From contig VCMS01000054.1 in assembly GCA_022539475.1 (NCBI GenBank), positions 62,001-126,000 on the forward strand: a DNA stretch of 64,000 nucleotides, written 5' to 3'. Below, piece after piece: positions 1 through 8,647 of the stretch. The notes beneath the pieces are model-generated. The model saw only the letters and a list, made by a program, of their open reading frames with translations. It was not told the DNA's origin and did no database searches. The stretch comes from Gracilaria domingensis (lineage: Eukaryota; Rhodophyta; Florideophyceae; Gracilariales; Gracilariaceae). The position numbers and the translations under genes are program-made. Within the stretch, counting starts at the first letter, position 1, and every line of letters begins with the position of its first letter.

Positions 1-16
1 GACATACACAGCTATC

Positions 17-1812
17 TTGCAACATGCACAAAAAGACGAGGCGGAAAGACGTCCACGTCGTGCGAGGGAGAGGAGATCTCAAGCGGATACTCTGATGCGT
101 TCAAATTCCATATCTCTCATTCCTTCGTTCTTCGAAACTTCCGTAAGCCTTGGAATGATCCCGGGATTGTCTCCATACAGTCTGTTCTCATTCGAACCAT
201 TGCACAACTTGCATCTCGGCATCTCGAAGCTGATAAAAACGGCCACAATCGAGAGACTGCAGTCAGACACCCTTTGCACCACAATAGGAACATCGGCATC
301 GCGTTCATTTCGAACGATACGCACCCAAGTCCTCAACCATGCAAACGCAATTCTAGCTGCCATAGAACGCGATTCTCCTGCCAAAGGTTTACATATCGAT
401 TTCTCCACGCAGGAGAAAGGCAAATCTTTGAATGGTATCTTCACGAAAGACGGTCTCCGTGGAATGCTGGAGGCCAAAAACTACAAAGCACTTGACATGG
501 TCTTTCCCTTCATAGGAGCATTCTTTGACATATGCTGTGGAGAACAGGACGTTGCCCCAATCACAACCGTTTTCTCTCAGTACTCGGACTTGCTTTCGAC
601 CTTATTCAGATACAATCGTGACCCGTATTGGACTGAAAGCTCTCTCCTGTGTTTTAGTTCGGAGATTGAAGCCTTCAAGCGTTCCGCAACAAAGACTCTA
701 GCGGATTTTCATCCCTCCAGACTGGGAACTCTGAAGTTACATCTTCTCGATCATCTCGTGGACGATATTCGCCGTCTGGGAAGTGTCAAGTACTACGACG
801 CATGCATATACGAACATGCACACCTGCTATTTAAGAGACACTACAAAAAGACGTCCAGAAGAACAGCAACGGCTGTGGAGGAGACTATTCGCTCCATTGA
901 GCACGGACATGTTAGAAAGCAATGGAATGGCAATACTCCTTACCAGCGTAATCTAGGTTTACCAGGAACTTCCACACAGCTTCCTCGGTTTGCAATGAGA
1001 GGGCGTTCTTTCACTTAACGAGCTCTTCAACATTGTGTTTCAAGTATGTCCAGTCCCAAAACATGGACTGCTGTTAGAGAGATGTTCTCAAGTAGGGACA
1101 CAAGGTCGATGTTTGATCAAATTGGTGAACAGGCCCTTCCTCCTTTCCTCAGTCTCGTGAAAGAAACACTGGATGAGCACTCTATTACATACTTCCCAGA
1201 AAAGACAAGGATATCTCTGGTAAATTCGGCCCTCGTGAAAGGCGGTTTCGTTCCGACTCTTGAACACTTCGATTCGTCTTCTAAGGCACTTGAGCTGGGA
1301 CGACCCAAATACCCCATCATCCAACGTGTCTTCGCTTCTCCAGCATTTGGTCCCAGTAGAAAGCCAAAGTTTTCCACTGTATTAGTAAGCGGAGAAGATT
1401 CAGAGACTTGGGTTGCCCAGGTAGTCGCTCTGATTCGAATATCTCTCCTTGATTCTGCACTTACCGCACCAGAGGTGGAATTCGTCTGGTATTTCGAGGT
1501 TTTACCCCCGCAACAAACATCGACCACATATTGAAATGCATATCTTTACGGTGGGCTACAAACGATGAAAAGAACCACACTCTTCCGTTCCCTCGTCATT
1601 CCAAAGCGGAGACTATCGTAGAGTCAACTCCTTGGTACGGGATGGTTTCGGCTTCTGCACTACAGGGAACTGTCCATGTAGTTCGATCAAACGACCCTGC
1701 TCCACCTTTTTGTCCTCCACTTCAATGGTTTCAACACCGATTCTACATCAATCGATTCTATCATGATTCAGATGAAGGACCAACTGAGCACGTTGATCTT
1801 GTACAGCCTTAA
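17..1812 (+). pseudogene. TNP2/KDZ-like DNA transposase, C-terminal part, decayed
   Basis: Three blocks (17-1018, 1046-1534, 1531-1812) read as one degenerate protein. The first two share a frame and are separated by a TAA at 1016-1018; the third needs a shift near 1500. Seen: EPLHNLHLGISKLI near residue 60, a His-rich KLHLLDHLVDDIRRLG stretch near residue 240 followed by a YEHAHLLFKRHYKKTSR-type segment, and a C-terminal VHVVRSN ... FYINRFYHDS motif. This order (DPLHN-like motif, HLLDH and Glu/His helix, a WF-V-VNRFY tail) resembles TNP2, Plavaka and KDZ transposases. The N-terminal catalytic half lies before the window. It converges on the coiled-coil ORF at 1889-3325. Family assignment is by motif memory only; it may be a related superfamily. 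Confidence 0.5.
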
Positions 1813-1888
1813 ACATTAAGGGCTCCATCCTCTACATGTTCACCTTGTGGTGCCTTTTCTTGTGATCCTGTGTTACTTCCGAAATCGT

Positions 1889-3325
1889 TCATGTCCATTT
1901 CTTGAACTCCATATCCCCTTCCTCGCATTCACCAACGAAACAATCGCTAATAGAACCCAATCTTCGGCTCACACTGTCAATAAAAAATTGTTCTTTCACA
2001 GTGAGGTAAAGTCTTCCGTTCGACGGCATTCGATATCCAAATGTAGCCTCTCTCATGTCATTACCAAGAACCTTAGTCCAGTCTTCCGTTTTCGTTCCAA
2101 AATTATGAAACTCGCTGGAATTGGTCCTCAAGACACGTTGCCTAACATCCCCCAGAACATTCTTTAAACACAGAGGTAGCAGTTGGGCAAACTTCTTTGT
2201 AAACAGTTTCTGTCTCTGGCCACCCCTTGACACATCCGTACTTAGAAGGCTCACAACTGTCAACACCCAAGCGTCCAAACGTGCGAGCAACAGTATTGTG
2301 CCATCTAGAAAGCTGCCCGTATCCTTGTCTTCCACATCATACCGACTAAACTCTTTCAGTACTTGTACCCCGACACGGTTTCGGAAGAACAAGTCTTGAT
2401 CTTCCGTCGGCATATCCTCGACATTGTCCGCATTGGAGTACTTTAGACGAACAAATGGGGCTTTTCTCCACCATGAAGTGTTCAGTACACCATTTTCGTC
2501 AAGACGCAGTATGTTCTCCTGCGCTTCCTTCAACTGCATTGTGAGTTCGTCAGCATTCTCTTCTACCAGCTTTGTTCTTCTCCAAATCAGATCGTACCCC
2601 AGGAGCAGAAATAGTTTATCCCTCGTATTTCTCTTACGAACGCCCACGACGTCACTCATGGTCTGCCGCATTCTCTGCCTAAGGCACATATCTGCACAAA
2701 GTTCCAGTATACACCTGTCGGTAAGAGATGCTTTTCTAATACCTTCCCAGCTCAACTCCTTCAACTCTCTTTCAACCATTTTCTTCAGCAAAGCATCTGG
2801 CCCCACCTCTACCGACGGTGTGAACATGCCAAAACTGCCCAAGAGCTCCACGGGGTTTTTAGGAACCATGTATGAACCACCTTCCTCCGGTTCAATAAGC
2901 CCTTTCCCACTCTCAGTTGCGTCTTCCACCTTCTCGGCACGGCTACCCCAATTCCGGGTGAGCGACTCACCTTCGAGCCATAGCTCACTTGTTTCTCTCC
3001 TTGCCCACGTCAGCATGTTGTGATACACTGCTCGAGCAACCCCTCGAAACTCGTCGCACACCTCAATTTTATGCTTCTTTCGACCTGTCTGCCCAGGTTC
3101 ACCAGCACGTGTACTCCTATCTCCCTCCTGTTTCAGTGCCCTCCTTAGCCCTTCAATGACTAGATCCTTCTCTTCAAGCCTCTTTTTCAAAGCCGTACTC
3201 TGCTCTTGGGCGACCTTCACTAGAATTCCCCGAACCATCAAGTCCTCTTGTAGCTTCTTAACCTTTTCTTTCAAGCAATTCAGTTCATTTAAAAGATCAC
3301 GTCTGTTCATAGAGGTTGATTTCAC
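1889..3325 (-). CDS. Coiled-coil protein of unknown function, 478 residues, intact ORF
   Basis: The longest undamaged frame in the left block. The listed start is GTG; the first ATG is five codons in (MNRRDLLNELNC), so that ATG is the better candidate unless the frame continues from the repeat-rich ORF upstream. Residues about 9-70 form a heptad-rich coiled coil (LNELNCLKEKVKKLQEDL), then a basic linker (GRKKHKIEV), then a mostly helical domain with WARRETSELWLEG and DKLFLLLGYDLIWRR. No catalytic motif is recognised. It lies 3' of the repeat-rich ORF with the same orientation and may be its C-terminal continuation. Its integrity beside decayed neighbours is odd and could mean recent coding function. 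I do not recognise the family. Confidence 0.6.
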   Translation of the reverse strand: MKSTSMNRRDLLNELNCLKEKVKKLQEDLMVRGILVKVAQEQSTALKKRLEEKDLVIEGLRRALKQEGDRSTRAGEPGQTGRKKHKIEVCDEFRGVARAVYHNMLTWARRETSELWLEGESLTRNWGSRAEKVEDATESGKGLIEPEEGGSYMVPKNPVELLGSFGMFTPSVEVGPDALLKKMVERELKELSWEGIRKASLTDRCILELCADMCLRQRMRQTMSDVVGVRKRNTRDKLFLLLGYDLIWRRTKLVEENADELTMQLKEAQENILRLDENGVLNTSWWRKAPFVRLKYSNADNVEDMPTEDQDLFFRNRVGVQVLKEFSRYDVEDKDTGSFLDGTILLLARLDAWVLTVVSLLSTDVSRGGQRQKLFTKKFAQLLPLCLKNVLGDVRQRVLRTNSSEFHNFGTKTEDWTKVLGNDMREATFGYRMPSNGRLYLTVKEQFFIDSVSRRLGSISDCFVGECEEGDMEFKKWT

Positions 3326-3398
3326 ACCAGTGTGGAAATCTTCCGGATTTCCCTAGCCTCTTCGGCGAGAGGCCCCGGTAATGCCGCAGGATTCGGTG

Positions 3399-4172
3399 TT
3401 ATTTCGTTATCGGAACTATCCTCATGTGCCATACCCTTAGACACGAGAGGCTGCAGGCGTTCTGTGTCCACCCTTGGCACGGCTCCGAGCTCCAACTCCC
3501 GTGTCTGTCCTCCTCCATGGCATCGTATATCAGATGAATTGGGCCTCGTACGAGCTGTAACGGCCCTCGTTCTGGAAAGAGGGAAGGTCGAGGAGTAACT
3601 CGTCTATCAGTTGTCTCTCGATTTCTTATTGTCTTTCTCCCTTGTCCGGACCCATTGCGAGGCATAATACGATTCATGGCGGCCCCAGTTCTAGAAGACA
3701 GGGAGGGATGTGACGATCTTAACATACTAGGGCTCTCACGACTTCTCGCCATTGTCCCTTGTTGTCCAGATCCACTGGGCGGCGTAACCCGCGCCTCAGT
3801 AGCTCCGGTCTTCGATATCGGCCGGGGACATGAAGGTTTTGGTGTCATACGAACCTCTTCAGTTCCAGTTGTCATGCCCTCCTGTCTTGACCCGCTGGGC
3901 CGAGTTACCTCATCTTCTTGAGGAGCAGAGACAGATGCACGATTTGCATTATCGGCAGTTGACGGCACGACATCGCTCGCTGATCCACGAATTCTTGACG
4001 CAATCCCGGAAGACGCTCCGCTGCGAGATGGGCGAGAGAGTACTGTAGAAGGACGCCCACTGACTCTCTCCTTCGTCGAGGACGACTTTCGTTTAGGGAG
4101 TGCGGTGCTTGTAGCCTGATTCGTATCATCCGATGCTCTTCTCTTCTTCTGTCCACCTTGTTCCGCTGCGTA
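3399..4172 (-). CDS. Basic, Ser/Pro-rich ORF with three ~40-residue internal repeats
   Basis: A stop-free minus frame of 258 codons begins just after a TAG at 4173-4175; the upstream ATG at 4201 (MGITPRKRNS) lies in another frame. The N-terminus is rich in Lys/Arg/Ser (GQKKRRASDD, LPKRKSSSTKERVSG), as in a nuclear, disordered protein. From about 3910 down to 3600 there are three imperfect repeats of about 120 bp, each with a V-T/M-P-x-S/N-GS-x-Q-x-G core and a P-S-x-P region. The end overlaps the region just before the coiled-coil ORF; another frame carries on as an acidic stretch (AHEDSSDNE) towards it, so both may once have been one gene. Function unknown. Confidence 0.4.
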   Translation of the reverse strand, partial: YAAEQGGQKKRRASDDTNQATSTALPKRKSSSTKERVSGRPSTVLSRPSRSGASSGIASRIRGSASDVVPSTADNANRASVSAPQEDEVTRPSGSRQEGMTTGTEEVRMTPKPSCPRPISKTGATEARVTPPSGSGQQGTMARSRESPSMLRSSHPSLSSRTGAAMNRIMPRNGSGQGRKTIRNRETTDRRVTPRPSLFPERGPLQLVRGPIHLIYDAMEEDRHGSWSSEPCQGWTQNACSLSCLRVWHMRIVPITK

Positions 4173-4236
4173 CTATTTCGCTTTCTCGGCGTTATACCCA
4201 TGTTGTGGAGATAAATGGGGTAGTGAAAGGAAATTG

Positions 4237-4262
4237 TTGGAGGGGGGAGGGGTGGGGGGTGC
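4237..4262 (+). other. G-rich run (C-rich on the minus strand) in the gene leader
   Basis: Plus strand shows runs of six, four and six G separated by single bases, with a further GGGG about 20 bp upstream. On the minus strand, the sense strand of the flanking genes, it is an almost pure pyrimidine tract ending about 35 bp before the ATG at 4201. It could fold as a G-quadruplex or be a promoter or splice-associated pyrimidine tract. Confidence 0.35.
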
Positions 4263-4436
4263 ATGGTTCAGATATTCCGGGAGACTCCGCAGTTCCTCCT
4301 TTTTAGGAATTGGAGGTGCCCAATGGGTCGCAAATATCACCGTTACAGATGAAGAGCTCCAGTGTACAACAACGCGTATTGCAAGCAGCTGCAACATTCA
4401 CAAGCATATTTACTTTCTATTCGGTACTTAACTCAT

Positions 4437-5164
4437 CTATTGCTCCAATGTCAGAGCCCAGTCCCAGGCGTATTGCTCTCTGTAATTGAAATACAACTCT
4501 TCGCCCCTCCTAATATCTCTTACTGATCTACAACAAAGTAGAGCATAGTTAGAAAATCGGACGTAAACTCCATCACGGACTTCGCTTCCACCATCTGCAC
4601 ATTGGCACTTCTAGTCCTGTTTGACCGGGGCTCCGATAAATCGGGATCCTCGGCATGATATCCGGCGTCGTTAATGTAGCCCCCGATACAAAAAGGCGCC
4701 GGGACAATGTACACTTCGCTCTCCTTTCTATCCTGAGCCTGTCCTGGTCTGTTCCTCAGGTGCAGAAAGTCCGTACCAGTCACAATGACCATCATAGAAA
4801 ACAACTTGTACCGCACTGAAGTTGCTCCGAGACAGCCACTTCCATACGTTAAGTGTCTTTCCTTCCGGTTCGTCAGATCCGTGTATACCAAAGTTCCATA
4901 AAAATGACAGATAGTTTCCCCAGCCAATATCTTATGTTCCGTGAACACCCCCATACCGGCACGGGGATGTCGAATCTTAGAAGATGCTACATGTAAGCGA
5001 TAGCGATTGGCTTCAACAGTCAACAGCATATGCATATCCATTAGATTCAGAGCTCCTCGGTACTTCTCCTCCCAAAGATCTACAGTATGCTGTCCACACT
5101 TCTCAACAAAGTCCCAGTCCTTCCAGTATCTTCCTAGGAACTGAGTTATATGTGCAGGAATCAC
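4437..5164 (-). pseudogene. SET domain (protein lysine methyltransferase-like)
   Basis: C-terminal block of the fusion gene. Seen in order: RAGMGVFTEHKILAGETICHFYG (SET N-terminal G-x-G-V and AGE-I signature), GGYINDAGYHAEDPD ... RSANVQMV (pseudoknot segment N-D and NV), and, after a change of frame, VRDIRRGEELYFNYREQY, the GEEL-x-x-Y catalytic tail. It ends at a TAG at 4437-4439. The family methylates lysines on histones or other proteins. The order and conserved residues make a SET identification firm; its joining to a DNA methyltransferase is inferred from matching orientation and abutting frames. Confidence 0.65.
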
Positions 5165-6185
5165 TTGGTACTAGGGGTAGCCAAATGGAGCCTCCCATTC
5201 AAGCCGACCTCGGTCCCGATGTGGAACCCGTTCATAAGTCGTTGAAGCCGCATCCACCACCTCCTGTTCAACCAGGATGTCATTCTTCCCCCCGCGAATA
5301 ATTCGGCTATAAGAGTCGTTATATGGTGCTTCGCATGGATGAAACATGGCCTATTCTTCTCGCACCCCAAGAACGTCCTATGCTTTGTCAGCGATAGGCA
5401 CGCCATACCCGTAGAAAAAGTTCCCGCGAACATGTCCATGACAAGATCACCCGGTCTTGTGAAGCGACATATCAACTCTTTCATCAACTCCCTGGACTTC
5501 TGCTCCGGTCTTATGTACTGCCCACCTGGTACTGAACTACCTGGCTCATGTACCTTCCATGTCAACCACTCCCCCGCTCTCGGTTTTGGCACCCGGTCAA
5601 TTACATTCCTGTTAGCCGGGAAAGTAGAAGGAATGAAATTGTTCTCTTCAAGTGGAGTAAGACTGGCTTCCTCCGATGGTCGCAATCCACGCTTCACCCC
5701 ATGAACGGCGTACTCCGTTACGGGCTGTATCCCAAACTTCCGTGGTTCCCTCCAACATTACTTCGATCCCGGATGAACACCAGTGGATTCCCATCCACTT
5801 TAAACGAAGGCATGAGTTCTGGTTTACCTTCGCTTCCAGCTTCATCTTTCGTACTCGCCGTTTCCGAAAGTATCCTGTGCCAAACATGAAACTGTGCCAT
5901 GGCACAGAATATAATGAAGTGCCCACCTGACCGAAGCGGGGAACTTATTAAATCATCCGTACGGATCATGTCATCCTCACTGAAGACATCGTGAGCACTA
6001 TTCCGTTTGTTCCTCTTCCTTCGAGTGTTAAAGAGAGGGTCTGTTAGGACACGCTGTGCCTCACCCCATAAAATCTCACTCGGATTCACAAACGTTTCGT
6101 GTGTGTGCCTCAGGTCCTTCATGTCACAGTTGTACGCTACAAAGTGTGACTTTCTCATCCCCTTCCACACCTTGTCCATATTCAT
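5161..6185 (-). pseudogene. DNA amino-methyltransferase domain (N4C/N6A type)
   Basis: Sub-feature of the fusion gene. Seen: TDPLFNTR (usual motif IV is D/N/S-PP-Y/F), then GGHFIIFCAMAQFHVW, then NPLVFIRD, then an FPANRN/KPRAGEWLTWKVHEPG-type target region, then QKSRELMKELICRFTRPGDLV and FAGTFSTG (motif I), then FLGCEKN. The RELM...RFTRPGDLVMD pattern is the hallmark of the bacterial/phage DNA methylase N4/N6 family (Pfam PF01555). Substrate would be adenine N6 or cytosine N4 in DNA. The second Pro of motif IV is Leu, which would be expected to weaken base binding. Confidence 0.65.
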
Positions 6186-7578
6186 TCGAAGGAGACTAAT
6201 ATCCCTTCATGGGCGGCTAATGCCAGTCTTTTGGATGTTGTAACCGGCAACCCGGGATTCATGCTCGCAATATTCACCGCTTCTCTCAAAGTCATCGCTA
6301 TCGGAGCTCACGAGGTTCATATACTCTCGACGAGGTGGGGTGGGGCAGACTTGGTCGAAGAAGGTTCGGCATTAGAGAGTTTTAGGGGTTTTCGTCAGTT
6401 CAATATCAGGTTTCGCGTGAATGCCGACATGGAACCCTGCCGCATGACGCATATCCTGTATCGGTTTCCATAGCAACTCCGAAAACTTCTGAAATCGAGC
6501 AGGCAACTCACCGGAGTGAGAACCAGATACGGTATCCATCCGTATCTCCGAAAACTCTATCCAGTTCCTCATCTCATCAGCCCGTAAGCTATAGAGGCTA
6601 TCGTGGGTGCATATGGTTTCGAGGTCTGTCAAAAATTCCTTAGCCAGTATTCGGAGGTTTGTATCGCATTCATCACTCAAGGTCTCCACCGATCCACTAG
6701 TACTGCTCTGTGGCACATCCTGTGTGTTGAATCGAGTACTCTGGCTCGGCGGCGCATAACCAGACTTCCGTGTCTCTAGCGCTGTATACTTCAACGTCTG
6801 CATATTCATGTAAATGTATGGTTTCACCATGTGCTGAACGTTCGTGTATCCAAATGAGCCGCAAAACAACTCATGCCCATACGACCTCACTGATAGCGAA
6901 TCCCAGTCGATCACAGTTGTCTTTGGAGAACGACGTAAAAGTGGGTATGTACACAGATGGTGCATGGTTCACTTTTCGTTTCTTTTTCGGTTGTTTCTTC
7001 TTCATCATTCGGATGTTGTCGTTCTCTCCCATTATGTGGCCGAGGTATGATAAGTATAAAACGACCTCAAATGGGTTCACAGCTGTTGGTGGGATGAACA
7101 CTGTCGTCTTCAGAACCTGCTTTCTCCTGGTCATGAAAATAACCAACCAGGCATCGCACCGGTAGGTATATACCCATATCCATAGAGAGAAGGAGAAAAT
7201 CGGGAGTCTCTGGTCCTCATCCCCGTTCTTCTTGTCAAGAAGCTTCGTTACAAGATATCCTTGTTCCACAGGTTTGTTATTCACAACACTCTTTCGCAGC
7301 TGTTGCAGTGTGAAGTTCCGCAGGTTCTTGGAGTTGGTGGCCTCCTCAAACATCTTCCTTGCCTCCGGAATATCCTTATAGTTCTCGGCGCAGAACTCTA
7401 TTAAACCTCTAAACCCCACGTCCCGTGGCCGATCAGGGCCTCCATCGCTGTTTGCCAAAGCATCGCGAAGAACCAAGAAGAGTCTGACATATGCATGGAA
7501 CGCCGGAGGCGGAGCACTCATGTCGATAGGATGTATCTCCTATCCATCATCGGTGGAATCCATCGCTTCAGCGCAAAC

Positions 7579-7664
7579 AACGGAGGCGAGCCTTTAAATG
7601 GCGACTTACGCTGGGCACCCCGCTTCGGCAGCTTCTCCAGCGCACTGCCAGTTTCGTCCGTGTC
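7579..7664 (-). promoter_or_regulatory. Left copy of an outward-facing core promoter (inverted repeat arm)
   Basis: An 86-bp arm about 93% identical, in inverted orientation, to 8498-8585. Read on the minus strand it holds a TATA-like CCATTTAAAGG about 70 bp before the ATG at 7521 of the methyltransferase-SET gene. The similarity stops shortly after the expected transcription start. Confidence 0.65.
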
Positions 7665-7926
7665 CGTCGTCCGTGTCCGCTCCCTTCTGAGGTCGGTGTC
7701 CGTGCCGCTTCGGGCGGGTGCGATAGCGTCGCGTGTCGGCCACGTCGCGATTCGGAGCTATTGCAAAGGTCGCGTATTGTGATAATAGTCACGAACCAAG
7801 TGGGTGTGAAGCTCTAGTTTTCTCTAGTGTGATATATGTGCACGGCTTGTGCAGCGAAATCATTACCGAAAGTGCCGGGAGGAGGGTTTTGGGAGGTCTC
7901 CCGGAGCGTGCCAGAATGTGGCCATA

Positions 7927-8224
7927 ACGTGCCCGCGGGCGGGGGGTCGGTCCTGTTAGGGTAGGTACCCTAACACGACCGGACCCCCCCGCCCGCGGGC
8001 ACGTTTTGGGCGATTTTTTGAAAAATGTGCGATTTTATGCCGCGGGCCGGGGGGTCCGGTCGTGTTGGGGTATCTACCGTAACACGACCGACGCCCTCCG
8101 CCCGCGGGCATGTTTTGGGCGATTTTTTGAAAATGTGCGATTTTATGCCCGCGGGCGGGGGGGTCAGGTCGCGTTAGAGTACCTACCCTAACACGACCGA
8201 CCCCCCCCCCCGCCCGCGGGCACG
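7927..8224. repeat. Array of three ~75-bp GC-rich palindromes with AT-rich spacers
   Basis: Units at about 7927-8004, 8039-8111 and 8147-8224. Each begins and ends with a CCCGCGGGC block, holds G5-7 and C5-9 runs as arms, and has a centre related to GTTAGGGTA/TACCCTAAC. Spacers of about 35 bp are nearly identical to each other (TTTTGGGCGATTTTTTGAAA then TGTGCGATTTTAT). Flanks at about 7856-7926 and 8225-8288 are also inverted copies of each other (GCGAAATCA outer, AATGTGGCC inner), so the symmetry extends outward. Candidate origin, partition site or insulator between divergent promoters; function is inference. Confidence 0.75.
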
Positions 8225-8497
8225 TTCTGGCCACATTCCGGAGTCTTCCCGGGACCTTCCAAAACACGCCGCCCCGCAGTGATTTCGCTACACCCGGCCG
8301 CCGGTACGTTGGCGCCGCTGTCCACGTGCATTGGCGGGAGTTGGCTGTACATGAAAGTGAATGAGTGTACTCTTGACTACTATGCAAAGCATTTGAAGAC
8401 CACGACTAGAGAGCGCGACCATTGCTCGCGTGAGTCATCATTGCGCGAACTCCACGACTCTAAAGCGTACAATCAGCGTGCGAGCGTCCACAAACAA

Positions 8498-8585
8498 GAC
8501 ACGGACGAGACTGGCAATGCGCTGGGAGGAGCTGCCGAAAGCGGGGTGCCCAGCGTAAGTCGCCATTTAAAGGCTCGCCTCCGTT
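8498..8585 (+). promoter_or_regulatory. Right copy of an outward-facing core promoter (inverted repeat arm)
   Basis: Mirror copy of 7579-7664. It carries CCATTTAAAGG about 75-80 bp before the ATG at 8648 of the ParB-like gene. The pair places the same core promoter on both divergent genes, which should give matched expression. Confidence 0.65.
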
Positions 8586-8647
8586 CTTGTATCGTCCAGA
8601 GCGAGCGTATTGTTGACATACACCTTTCACTGCAATAGCTGTTCAAC

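Larger units (their letters stand above)
4437..7521 (-). pseudogene. NLS - class-beta DNA amino-methyltransferase - SET fusion gene, decayed
   Basis: One gene spread over several frames, starting at ATG 7521 (MSAPPPAFHAYVRLF) downstream of a TATA box. Blocks in order: 6871-7521 N-terminal region ending in PKKKRKV, identical to the SV40 large-T nuclear signal; 6372-6965 linker of unknown fold; 5718-6185 the methyltransferase N-part with a motif-IV-like TDPLFNTR and the following GGHFIIFC strand; 5161-5697 motif I (DMFAGTFSTG) preceded by TRPGDLV; 4437-5164 SET domain. Motif IV before motif I marks the class-beta N4/N6 amino-methyltransferase order. There are several interruptions, so the gene is dead or, less likely, holds very small introns. 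It is divergent from the ParB-like gene through the palindromic hub. Confidence 0.6.

Noticed and set aside
3332-3921. Plus-strand frames opposite the repeat-rich ORF
   Set aside because: Shadow frames; the minus frame has the repeat structure and fits the gene block.
7927-8004. A true interstitial telomere
   Set aside because: Only one TTAGGG per half-palindrome is present and there is no tandem run; kept only as a speculative reading.
7927-8224. CRISPR-like array
   Set aside because: The spacers are nearly identical and the repeated units are long palindromes, in eukaryotic context; no cas-like genes.
7956-8387. ORFs read through the palindrome array (7956-8387 minus, 8006-8191 plus)
   Set aside because: They are made of the palindromes and spacers in both directions; GC-rich repeats stay open by composition.
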